Origin: Fimadaptatus sp963928645 | GTDB taxonomy: Bacteria; Bacillota; Clostridia; Christensenellales; Aristaeellaceae | Direction of reading: 5' to 3' | NCBI GenBank assembly: GCA_963928645.1 | Contig: CAWVGT010000218.1 | Coordinates: 1-5,127 of the forward strand | Length of the DNA stretch: 5,127 nucleotides | In this document: in pieces, positions 1 through 5,127 of the stretch | How positions within the stretch are numbered: position 1 is the first letter of the stretch | How the letters are laid out: every line of letters starts with the position of its first letter | Notes under the pieces: generated by a model | Databases searched by the model: none | What the model was told of the DNA's origin: nothing | What the model saw: the letters and a program-made list of their open reading frames with translations, nothing else | Translations under genes and position numbers: made by a program

Positions 1-355
1 CAACGAGGCGGAAGCCTATCATGGCCCGTCGCTGATAATCGCCTACGCGCCGTGCATCAACCACGGCATCAAGGTGGGCATGGGCAACGCCCAGGCCGAG
101 ATCAAGAAGGCCGTGCAGGCGGGCTACTGGCCGCTGTACCGCTACAACCCGGATCTGGCCGCGCAGGGCAAGAACCCGATGACGCTCGACTCGAAGGATC
201 CGACCGGCAACTATCAGGAGTTCCTGGCGGGCGAGACGCGCTATGCGTCGCTGGCCAAGATGTTCCCGGAGGCCGCTCAGAAGCTGTTCGAGCAGTCCGA
301 GCAGGATGCCGCGCGCCGTCTGGAGAGCTACAAGCGCCTGGCTTCCAACGACTGA
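1..355 (+). CDS. nifJ: Pyruvate:ferredoxin (flavodoxin) oxidoreductase, C-terminal part
   Basis: The enzyme oxidatively decarboxylates pyruvate to acetyl-CoA and CO2 with CoA, passing electrons to ferredoxin or flavodoxin; it is a cytoplasmic TPP and iron-sulfur enzyme of anaerobes. The gene enters from the left, with the reading frame starting at base 2, and 117 codons remain before TGA at 353-355. The segment begins NEAEAYHGPSLIIAYAPCIN, a signature of the last part of the TPP-binding domain; its Cys (codon 53-55) matches the fourth ligand of the proximal [4Fe-4S] cluster in the Desulfovibrio africanus enzyme. YWPLYRYNP and the KNPMTLDSKDP stretch follow, then a helical tail ending KRLASND. 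There is no long extension like the extra C-terminal domain of the D. africanus protein. Isoleucine is ATC in four of five cases, unlike the operon opposite. An intrinsic terminator follows 41 nt after the stop. Identification is firm; the rest of the gene lies outside the window. Confidence 0.95.
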   Translation, partial: NEAEAYHGPSLIIAYAPCINHGIKVGMGNAQAEIKKAVQAGYWPLYRYNPDLAAQGKNPMTLDSKDPTGNYQEFLAGETRYASLAKMFPEAAQKLFEQSEQDAARRLESYKRLASND

Positions 356-367
356 TTAGGTACACTG

Positions 368-380
368 TAAGCGCCGCTTA
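368..380. other. Short perfect palindrome after the PFOR stop
   Basis: TAAGCG and CGCTTA flank a single central C, 12 nt after the PFOR stop codon and upstream of the terminator stem. As RNA it could form only a 5-bp stem with a 3-nt loop. It could be a weak 3'-end hairpin, a protein site, or chance. Confidence 0.3.
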
Positions 381-396
381 GCTAGCAAAGCGACGT

Positions 397-434
397 GCGC
401 CCCGTCTGCTGATTGCGGACGGGGCGCGTTTTTT
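397..434 (+). terminator. Rho-independent terminator of the PFOR gene
   Basis: GCGCCCCGTC (397-406) pairs perfectly with GACGGGGCGC (418-427). The stem can extend inward by two pairs (one of them G-T), leaving a short loop. It is followed by T at 429-434. The left side has no A-tract, so it should act only on plus-strand transcription, ending the pyruvate:ferredoxin oxidoreductase transcript. Confidence 0.93.
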
Positions 435-441
435 GCGCATG

Positions 442-474
442 AAAAATGGCCGCGGACTGTGCGCTCGCGGCCAT
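442..474 (-). terminator. Rho-independent terminator of the four-gene minus-strand operon
   Basis: ATGGCCGCG (446-454) pairs perfectly with CGCGGCCAT (466-474) around an 11-nt loop. On the plus strand the stem is preceded by A at 442-446, which reads as a run of T after the hairpin on the minus strand. It starts 5 nt beyond the methyltransferase stop codon, so it closes the operon. It lies 7 nt from the end of the opposing PFOR terminator. Confidence 0.9.
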
Positions 475-479
475 GCCTG

Positions 480-1250
480 TTATATTCGCTTTTGTGCAGA
501 CAACCCTATCCATGCCGGCAGGCGCGCCCATGCGTTTAGAGCTGCGTCGAACATGCGCTCGCCATCCTGCCGGGCTTCTTCCAGCGTGCGGTAAAACCAC
601 AGGTCGTGCGCGCCGCGCTCGGCGTGAAACTCCTCCATGTGCTGCACGTCAAAGCCCTGCTGCACCAGCGCGTTGAATATGTCCATAACGCGCCAGTGAT
701 TGCCCGCGGTGTCGTCGTAGTCCTTGTACAGCCGTATCTCGGCGGTCGAGTCGTCGAACGGCCGGTTGAACGGGTGTGTGTCGAACATAATGTAGCGGCC
801 GCCGGGCCTGAGCACGCGGGCAAAGCTGCGATACAGCGCGTTCAGGTCATCTATCCATACGTGCACGCCGTTTGAGGTGTATACCATGTCGAACGCACCG
901 TCGGGAATGCCCTCAAGCGTCATGCTGTCGGCGCAGGCAAATTCTATGTTCCAGCCCTGGGCGTCGGCTATGGCCCGCGCATTGTGGAGCTGGCGCGGCG
1001 ATATGTCAGTTGACGTGACGCGCGCGCCGAGCAGATGGAACGCAAACGCCGCGCCGTTGTCGCCGCTGGAAGGCACTAGCACGCGCGCGCCCTCCAACGC
1101 GCCGCATCCGGCCCGGAGCATGGCCCGGACCGGCGTGGGGAAGGCCCACCACGGGTCGTCTTTCAGGTGCGCGACATCGCCGTTTTTGTGTACGCGGTCG
1201 AAATATGCGTCAGAGCCTTCGTCCCATGCCTGTTGTATGTAGTTGGTCAT
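480..1250 (-). CDS. Class I SAM-dependent methyltransferase
   Basis: A 256-residue cytoplasmic methyltransferase of the Rossmann-fold class. Motif I is VLVPSSGDNGAA (57-68), a variant of the usual E/DxGxGxG loop seen in a subgroup with a PSSGDN core. The acidic residue at the end of strand 2 is D82 in TDIS, ADSM (107-110) fits the adenine-binding Asp, DMVYTSNGVH (121-130) is the motif IV region, and LRPGG (147-151) is the conserved turn before strand 5. The C-terminal LPAWIGLSAQKR fits the last strand of the fold. The ATG start is supported by GGGAGG 5 nt upstream. The gene starts 28 nt after the ASRT gene and is last in the operon, ending just before a terminator. Nine of 11 isoleucines are ATA. 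The substrate cannot be read from sequence: a small molecule is the usual guess, and a sugar acid or a derivative is only an inference from neighbours. Confidence 0.9.
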   Translation of the reverse strand: MTNYIQQAWDEGSDAYFDRVHKNGDVAHLKDDPWWAFPTPVRAMLRAGCGALEGARVLVPSSGDNGAAFAFHLLGARVTSTDISPRQLHNARAIADAQGWNIEFACADSMTLEGIPDGAFDMVYTSNGVHVWIDDLNALYRSFARVLRPGGRYIMFDTHPFNRPFDDSTAEIRLYKDYDDTAGNHWRVMDIFNALVQQGFDVQHMEEFHAERGAHDLWFYRTLEEARQDGERMFDAALNAWARLPAWIGLSAQKRI

Positions 1251-1255
1251 GCGAA

Positions 1256-1261
1256 CCTCCC
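1256..1261 (-). promoter_or_regulatory. Ribosome binding site of the methyltransferase gene
   Basis: GGGAGG on the minus strand with a 5-nt spacer to the ATG. It lies inside the 28-nt gap after the ASRT gene, so the methyltransferase has its own initiation signal and fixes the start at 1250. Confidence 0.8.
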
Positions 1262-1278
1262 TTAGGCGCGCCGACGCA

Positions 1279-1641
1279 TCAGCGCGCGGCTATCGTCGTC
1301 ATAAGCGACATGTTGCTCTGCGTGGTGTCCAGGCGCGAGTACTGCGCGTACACCGGCACGCTGCTGCTGAGCGCTATCGCATAGGGCACGCCCATAGGTA
1401 TGTGCTCGCCCGCGGCGTCCTTGAGCTTGTCCAGCCGGATGTGGTGCGTGCGGCGCGCCGGGCAGACGGCCTTGAAGCCGCCGCGCGGCTCGGCGTCCTC
1501 GAAGTAGAGCGTGATGCTTATGTCGGCGTCGGCGTCCGTCGTGTTGAGCACGCAGATCGCCTCGTGGCTTACGTAGTGGCCGGGCGTGGTGACCTCGGGC
1601 CAGTAGCAGTCGGGTATGAACCATTCGCAGCTGCCATTCAT
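1279..1641 (-). CDS. ASRT-domain protein (Anabaena sensory rhodopsin transducer superfamily)
   Basis: A 120-residue single-domain protein. It resembles the Anabaena sensory rhodopsin transducer (Pfam ASRT, PF07100) along its whole length: SHEAICVLN (25-33), then an ISITLYFED strand (41-49), CPARRTHHIRLDKL (60-73), VPVYAQYSRLDT (95-106) and SLMTTIA (112-118). Length is about that of the Anabaena protein. The family forms a small beta-sandwich; comparative work by De Souza, Iyer and Aravind proposed it as a sugar or small-molecule binding domain common outside rhodopsin-bearing organisms. No rhodopsin gene is near. Here it sits 36 nt after the heparinase-like gene and 28 nt before the methyltransferase, with a strong AGGAGGT 8 nt before its ATG. 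A role as ligand sensor or accessory binder for the operon's sugar substrate is inferred, not shown. Family assignment is from remembered sequence. Confidence 0.88.
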   Translation of the reverse strand: MNGSCEWFIPDCYWPEVTTPGHYVSHEAICVLNTTDADADISITLYFEDAEPRGGFKAVCPARRTHHIRLDKLKDAAGEHIPMGVPYAIALSSSVPVYAQYSRLDTTQSNMSLMTTIAAR

Positions 1642-1649
1642 GTCGAGTT

Positions 1650-1656
1650 ACCTCCT
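1650..1656 (-). promoter_or_regulatory. Ribosome binding site of the ASRT gene
   Basis: AGGAGGT on the minus strand, a near-full anti-Shine-Dalgarno match, 8 nt before the ATG at 1641. It is the only strong site in the 36-nt gap after the heparinase-like gene and decides the start. Confidence 0.85.
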
Positions 1657-1677
1657 GTCGTTTGTGGGCGGCGCGGA

Positions 1678-3561
1678 TCAGGCGTTTTGCCTGCGCGTGA
1701 ACGTGAAGCAGACGTTGAAGCGCCGGGGCGCGCCGCGGCGCGTCAGCACCATGCGGAACAGCGGCCGCCCGCACAGCCCGAGCAGCCACTTGCCATACAG
1801 CCCCTCGGGATCGTACTGGCTGGCCTGGCGCGGCGGCAGCTCCTGCACGTCGCAGTCGAGCTTGACCTCGGCCTCCCATGCCAGGGTTACATTGCCCAGC
1901 TCGACGCTGTGCGCGCCCAGATAGGGCCGCTGCGTCGTTATGAAGTTGAACTCTATGTCGTTTGAGTCGCCCGCGAACTCTGCGATCTCCCACAGCCGCA
2001 CGCACGGGCGCTCGTTGCGCATCAGCGCCACCGTGCGCTGCCAGTTGACCACGCCCGCCGCCTCGGGATAGGCGCGGCTTATGTCCAGCGTCGCGCGCGA
2101 GCGCTCGGGCGCCAGCTCCCATACCGGCTCCACCGCCATGAACTGCGCGCCCATCGACTGGGGCTGGTTGTTTATGACCGGCAGGTTGTGGTACTGGGAC
2201 TGGGTCTCCCACAGCGCGGCGCGCTCGTCGGGCTCGAGCGCATGGGCATATTCGATCTCGCCCAGGTCGGGCAGCACCGGCTCGCCGTCGCAGAACAGCG
2301 TCATGTTGCCGGCATCGGCGTGGCCGCCGGGCAGGTTCTCGCCGCCCTTGAGGCTGACGAAGAAGCCGTCCGAGGCGCCGGTGCGGGTGCGCGCGCACAG
2401 CAGCGCGGCGCTGGGCAGGTAGTAGTCCATGGGCATCGGCGGGCGCGAGTCGTGGCGCAGCATCGCGCTCTCGCCCAGCGCGTTGCGCGCGCCGCGCAGC
2501 AGCGTGGCCGCCCCGGTCGCCGCGCCGTCGCGCAGGCCGAACAGGTACGCGCCCAGCGCCCGCAGATCCTCCGAGCGTATCAGCTCGCCGCAGCGGTACA
2601 CCAGCCCCGCGTCCAGCTGCAGGTGCGCCGGGCAGTCGCCCGGGCAGTTGAAGTAGTCCAGGTCGATGTGGTTGCCCACCGCGAAGTCGCCCATGCGCCG
2701 CAGCGTGGATATCGTAAAGAAGCTCGTGTTGCCGCCCGAGGCCTCGCTTATCAGCTCCAGCGCCTCCATCAGGCAGCCCGCGCGCGACTCGAACGCGCCC
2801 ATGCCGCCGGGCAGCCCGCCGTCGTGCGGCAGCGCGTCCAGGCAGGCGTCCATCAGCTTGATAGCGCGCTTGACGCCGCTCCAGCGGTAGCGATCCTCGC
2901 GCTCGGTCAGCAGCAGCGCGGTCAGGCACTCCTTTATGCCCTCGGCGTTCAGCGCCTCGCCGCCGGCGCGCGCAAAGCTCAGGTGCGGCGTGTTCAGAAA
3001 GGTGTCGATCACGCGCAGCGTTATCTCGCGCTCTATGCGCACCGCGATCAGCGGCGAGGCCTCGCGGAACTTGTCGCGATGCAGGTAGAGCGCGGTGGCC
3101 AGCAGCGCGCCGGTGCGGGCCGCGCCTATGTCCAGCGTCGGGTGCTCTATGTCGGCCAGGCAGTTGTGCGCGCCGTCGGGGCGGGTCAGGTTGTCGGGCA
3201 GCGTCCAGGCGGTCTCCTCGCAGATCATCAGGCACAGGTTTATTATGTCGCCCAGAAAGCGGCCCTTGCCCTCCAGCGCCTCGGCCAGCGCCAGCGCGCT
3301 CAGCGCCGTGCGCCGGTAGTTGTACTTGGCGCTGAACGCGCGCGCGTCGCCGCCGGTCGCGGCCAGCATGACGTCGGTGGCGTATATGACCGGCCAGCTG
3401 AAGCCCGCGCAGCCCTCGGCGCGCTTTACGGCGGCCTCGGCGGTCTTTTGGCGCACACCGTGCCAGGCCTCGCGGTCGGAGGCGGGCGGCACCGGATGGA
3501 ACTCCTCGCGCGGGCGCAGCGCCACCATTATCTCGTCCAGATGTTCAAGCAGCGCGCTCAT
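1678..3561 (-). CDS. Heparinase II/III family protein (polysaccharide lyase-like), cytoplasmic
   Basis: A 627-residue protein with the layout of the heparinase II/III superfamily: an N-terminal all-alpha toroid (about 1-370) with CEETAWTLP (114-122) and the DIGAARTG segment (144-151), then a beta-sandwich region (about 385-627) opening with SLKGGENLPGGHADAGNM (403-420) and YHNLPVINNQPQ (457-468). Family members cleave uronic-acid polysaccharides or oligosaccharides by beta-elimination. H414 and D416 fit the conserved HxD of the KGG...H.D.G motif. There is no signal peptide or membrane segment, so it acts in the cytoplasm, presumably on imported oligosaccharides. Odd points: DGGLPGGMGAF (247-257) stands where I recall DGGCDEGPxYW, so the acidic and aromatic residues are missing, and AART replaces AAET. 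The start overlaps the preceding gene's stop in ATGA, which implies translational coupling. The substrate is unknown and activity is not assured. Confidence 0.87.
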   Translation of the reverse strand: MSALLEHLDEIMVALRPREEFHPVPPASDREAWHGVRQKTAEAAVKRAEGCAGFSWPVIYATDVMLAATGGDARAFSAKYNYRRTALSALALAEALEGKGRFLGDIINLCLMICEETAWTLPDNLTRPDGAHNCLADIEHPTLDIGAARTGALLATALYLHRDKFREASPLIAVRIEREITLRVIDTFLNTPHLSFARAGGEALNAEGIKECLTALLLTEREDRYRWSGVKRAIKLMDACLDALPHDGGLPGGMGAFESRAGCLMEALELISEASGGNTSFFTISTLRRMGDFAVGNHIDLDYFNCPGDCPAHLQLDAGLVYRCGELIRSEDLRALGAYLFGLRDGAATGAATLLRGARNALGESAMLRHDSRPPMPMDYYLPSAALLCARTRTGASDGFFVSLKGGENLPGGHADAGNMTLFCDGEPVLPDLGEIEYAHALEPDERAALWETQSQYHNLPVINNQPQSMGAQFMAVEPVWELAPERSRATLDISRAYPEAAGVVNWQRTVALMRNERPCVRLWEIAEFAGDSNDIEFNFITTQRPYLGAHSVELGNVTLAWEAEVKLDCDVQELPPRQASQYDPEGLYGKWLLGLCGRPLFRMVLTRRGAPRRFNVCFTFTRRQNA

Positions 3562-4667
3562 ACGCCGATCCAGCCTCCCTCCGCGGCGCTCAGGTACGCC
3601 TTTTCCATGACCAGCTGCAGGTACGCGCCCTCGTTAAGCGACGGGCTGCATTCGCCGCCGTGGGCGATCGCGTCCAGGAAGGTGTAGTACGAGTGCACAT
3701 GGCCGCGTATCCAGCCTATGGCGTTCTTGGCGGGCACGAAGCTGCCGCCCGGCGCGGGATAGCGCCCGCCGCAGTGCACATGCGTGAACCCGCCCGCGGC
3801 CGCGGCGCAGTCGTACACGTCCAGGTAATCGCCGGTCAGGCTGGAGTAGCGAATCGCGCCGCCGGTGAGGTATATGCTTAAGTTCAGCTCGTCGTCGGTG
3901 CCGGTGGCGATCTTGGAGGCGTCGACGGTGCCGACTGCGCCGCTCTTGAGGCGCAGCGTCATCAGCGCGCGGTCCTCGCCCAGCGCACTGGTGCGGCCGC
4001 CCTCGGGCGTGGGGCGGGAGGGGTAGAGCGTCTGGGTCACGCAGCATATGTCGCGGGCCTCGCCGCACATCCACAGCACCAGGTCGAGCGCATGGCTGCC
4101 CAGGTCGAGCAGCACGCCGCCGCCGCACGCGTCCGCGCGCTGCTTCCAGCCGACGGGGCGCTCCGGGTCGACCGAGCCCGAGTGCAGGTACTCGGCGGTA
4201 AACGAAGTCACGCGCCCGAGCCGGCCCGAGGTTATCAGCTCGTGCGCCTTCATTGTGGCGGGGAAGAAGCGGTTGTTGAGCGCGACCTGGCCCCGGACGC
4301 CGGCTGTGCGGGCGGCGTCGGCTATGCGGCGCGCGCCGGCGTAGTCGGTCGCGACGGGCTTGTCTATGTAAATGTGCTTGCCGGCGGCTATCGCGTCCAG
4401 CGCCATGCGCTCGTGCAGCGCGTTGGGCGTGCATATCGACACGACGTCTATCGCCGGGTCAGCCAGCAGCCGGCGGTAATCGTCGGTCGCGAACGCGAAG
4501 CCCTGCTCGTCGCGCGCGCGCTGTGCCTGCTCGAGCCGGCGCGAGCACACGCCCACCAGGCGCGGTTTGAAGTCCAGCTCGTAGTGCAGCGGCATCGTCT
4601 TTATCGCAAACGTGTGCGTGCGGCCCATGAATCCCCAGCCGATCACGCCTATGCCGATCTCTTTCAT
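3558..4667 (-). CDS. Gfo/Idh/MocA family NAD(P)-dependent oxidoreductase
   Basis: A complete 369-residue cytoplasmic oxidoreductase of the family that includes glucose-fructose oxidoreductase and inositol 2-dehydrogenase; members oxidise or reduce sugars, sugar acids or inositols with NAD(P). The N-terminal Rossmann fold starts with GVIGWGFMG (7-15) and continues with DVVSICTPN (74-82). YIDKP (100-104) is the family EKP motif with Asp for Glu; K103 is the expected catalytic lysine. The C-terminal domain has GGGVLLDLGSHALDL (182-196), in which H192 and D188 fit the catalytic pair region, and TGTDDELNLSIYLTGGAI (255-272). AGGAGG lies 6 nt before the ATG. It is the first gene of the operon and overlaps the heparinase-like gene by 4 nt. 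Twelve of 19 isoleucines are ATA. The family is secure; the exact substrate cannot be told, although the neighbour suggests a uronic acid or its derivative. Confidence 0.93.
   Translation of the reverse strand: MKEIGIGVIGWGFMGRTHTFAIKTMPLHYELDFKPRLVGVCSRRLEQAQRARDEQGFAFATDDYRRLLADPAIDVVSICTPNALHERMALDAIAAGKHIYIDKPVATDYAGARRIADAARTAGVRGQVALNNRFFPATMKAHELITSGRLGRVTSFTAEYLHSGSVDPERPVGWKQRADACGGGVLLDLGSHALDLVLWMCGEARDICCVTQTLYPSRPTPEGGRTSALGEDRALMTLRLKSGAVGTVDASKIATGTDDELNLSIYLTGGAIRYSSLTGDYLDVYDCAAAAGGFTHVHCGGRYPAPGGSFVPAKNAIGWIRGHVHSYYTFLDAIAHGGECSPSLNEGAYLQLVMEKAYLSAAEGGWIGV
3574..3579 (-). promoter_or_regulatory. Candidate ribosome binding site of the heparinase-like gene
   Basis: GGGAGG on the minus strand lies inside the last codons of the oxidoreductase gene, 12 nt before the ATG at 3561. 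The spacing is longer than usual, so initiation probably depends partly on ribosomes ending at the overlapping ATGA. Confidence 0.55.
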
Positions 4668-4673
4668 CTATAT

Positions 4674-4679
4674 CCTCCT
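4674..4679 (-). promoter_or_regulatory. Ribosome binding site of the oxidoreductase gene
   Basis: A perfect AGGAGG with a 6-nt spacer to the ATG at 4667 fixes the start of the first operon gene. The A/T-rich flanks stand out against the GC-rich surroundings. Confidence 0.88.
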
Positions 4680-4784
4680 AAATGGTCAATGCGGACGGTG
4701 CGCCGCAAATGGGTCAGTCGCAGCGCGGCGGGTGCGATGTGCCGGGCGGGGCGTCGGAGCGCGCATTGCCTGGTGTCAGGGTGG
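4680..4784. other. Upstream region of the operon, non-coding
   Basis: No gene is seen here. The operon promoter should lie here or further right, but I find no convincing -35/-10 pair on the minus strand. AAATGGTCA (4680-4688) and AAATGGGTCA (4707-4716) form a near-direct repeat, and a related AATGTGGTCA lies at 4958-4967 inside the tandem array. CAGTCG at 4715-4720 followed by GCGGCGG resembles the array's own CAGCCG...GCGGC core. The stretch may therefore be a decayed array edge. Confidence 0.45.
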
Positions 4785-5127
4785 CAGCCGCGCGCAAACA
4801 CGCGGCAAAGCGGCAGGACGAAGTGCCGGTCGACATGCCAAGCCCGATACCGCCGGCATAGCAGGCCGCGCGCCGAGACGAATCAAAGCGGCGAGCGGCA
4901 GGACGCCGCGCTGTTTGCCAAGGTATGCCTGTGGTGCCGCCATCTCACCAAGCTGCCAATGTGGTCAGCCGTGCACCAACATGCGGCAGAGCGGCGGTTT
5001 GAAATGCCAGTCGACATGCCAAGCCCGATACCGCCAGCATAGCAGGCCGCGCACCGAGACGAATCAAAGCGGCGAGCGGCAGGACGCCGCGCTGTTTGCC
5101 AAGGTATGCCTGTGGTGCCGCCATCTC
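4785..5127. repeat. 181-bp tandem repeat array, about 1.9 copies, cut by the window edge
   Basis: Sequence from 4785 recurs exactly 181 bp later. Copy 1 is 4785-4965 and copy 2 starts at 4966, with 162 bases visible. By direct alignment 4824-4946 matches 5005-5127 at 120 of 123 positions, the three differences being G in copy 1 and A in copy 2 (4828, 4855, 4872). By contrast 4785-4823 matches 4966-5004 at only 29 of 39. The period is not a multiple of three, so the copies fall in different frames, and stops interrupt all short readings. The array is therefore taken as non-coding. It holds short inverted repeats (GCCGCG/CGCGGC at 4787-4792/4801-4806; GCGGCG/CGCCGC at 4888-4893/4904-4909). No transposase, CRISPR repeat-spacer pattern or tRNA is seen. 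The element class is not recognised. Confidence 0.9.

Noticed and set aside
1262..3235. Long open frame of 657 codons on the minus strand spanning the ASRT and heparinase-like genes
   Set aside because: The product is Arg/Ala/Pro-rich without any recognisable motif, and it overlaps two genes with clear family signatures and good starts.
2188..3687. Long open frame of 499 codons on the plus strand, antisense to the heparinase-like gene
   Set aside because: Its product is a low-complexity Ala/Arg/Val/Gln-rich string with no domain, and there is no good ribosome binding site. It is explained by GC-rich codon bias of the true gene opposite.
4668..4700. Minus-strand TTGACC (4684-4689) as a -35 element of the operon promoter
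   Set aside because: A -10 box at normal spacing would fall on the start codon of the oxidoreductase, leaving no room for the ribosome binding site on the transcript.
4824..4858. Stem TGCCGG/CCGGCA in the first repeat copy as a conserved RNA structure
   Set aside because: In the second copy the G to A changes at 5009 and 5036 both break pairs and do not compensate, so conservation of this stem is not supported.
4092..5042. Open frame of 316 codons on the plus strand reaching into the repeat array
   Set aside because: Most of it is antisense to the oxidoreductase, and the end crosses the 181-bp repeats in changing frames. The product has no domain-like pattern.
4785..5127. CRISPR array
   Set aside because: The unit is 181 bp and nearly identical throughout, with no short repeat and variable spacer alternation, and there are no cas genes.
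4785..5127. Insertion sequence or integron-type element
   Set aside because: No transposase or integrase motif, no target-site duplication and no terminal inverted repeats bounding the unit were found in the visible part.

Overview
The window looks like a GC-rich (about two thirds G+C by eye) chromosomal segment of an anaerobic bacterium, most likely a member of the Bacillota/Clostridia. The reasons are a pyruvate:ferredoxin oxidoreductase tail of the clostridial kind, strong AGGAGG-type ribosome binding sites, intrinsic terminators with T-tracts, and a cytoplasmic sugar-catabolism style operon. Placement below class is not supported by what can be read here. A marked codon signature is present: ATA is the main isoleucine codon in the operon despite the high GC.

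Layout. (1) 1-355, plus strand: the C-terminal 117 codons of pyruvate:ferredoxin oxidoreductase. (2) 356-479: a convergent intergenic region with two back-to-back intrinsic terminators, one per strand. (3) 480-4667, minus strand: a compact four-gene operon, transcribed right to left as Gfo/Idh/MocA-type oxidoreductase, heparinase II/III-like protein, small ASRT-domain protein (sensory rhodopsin transducer superfamily), and class I SAM-dependent methyltransferase. The first two genes overlap by 4 nt (ATGA); the remaining gaps are 36 and 28 nt. (4) 4680-5127: no gene. It holds an imperfect 181-bp tandem repeat that runs off the right edge, with a short degenerate stretch between it and the operon.

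How the genes may work together. An NAD(P)-dependent sugar oxidoreductase, a polysaccharide-lyase-like protein without a signal peptide, and an ASRT domain (a family predicted to bind sugars or related small molecules) suggest intracellular handling of an imported acidic or modified oligosaccharide. The methyltransferase at the end of the operon has no obvious place in such a pathway. The substrate is unknown, no transporter or regulator lies in the window, and several signature residues of the heparinase-like protein differ from the family pattern as I remember it. Nothing here is a clearly new system. The points most worth a second look are the operon combination, the degenerate lyase motifs and the 181-bp repeat with its apparent half-unit structure.
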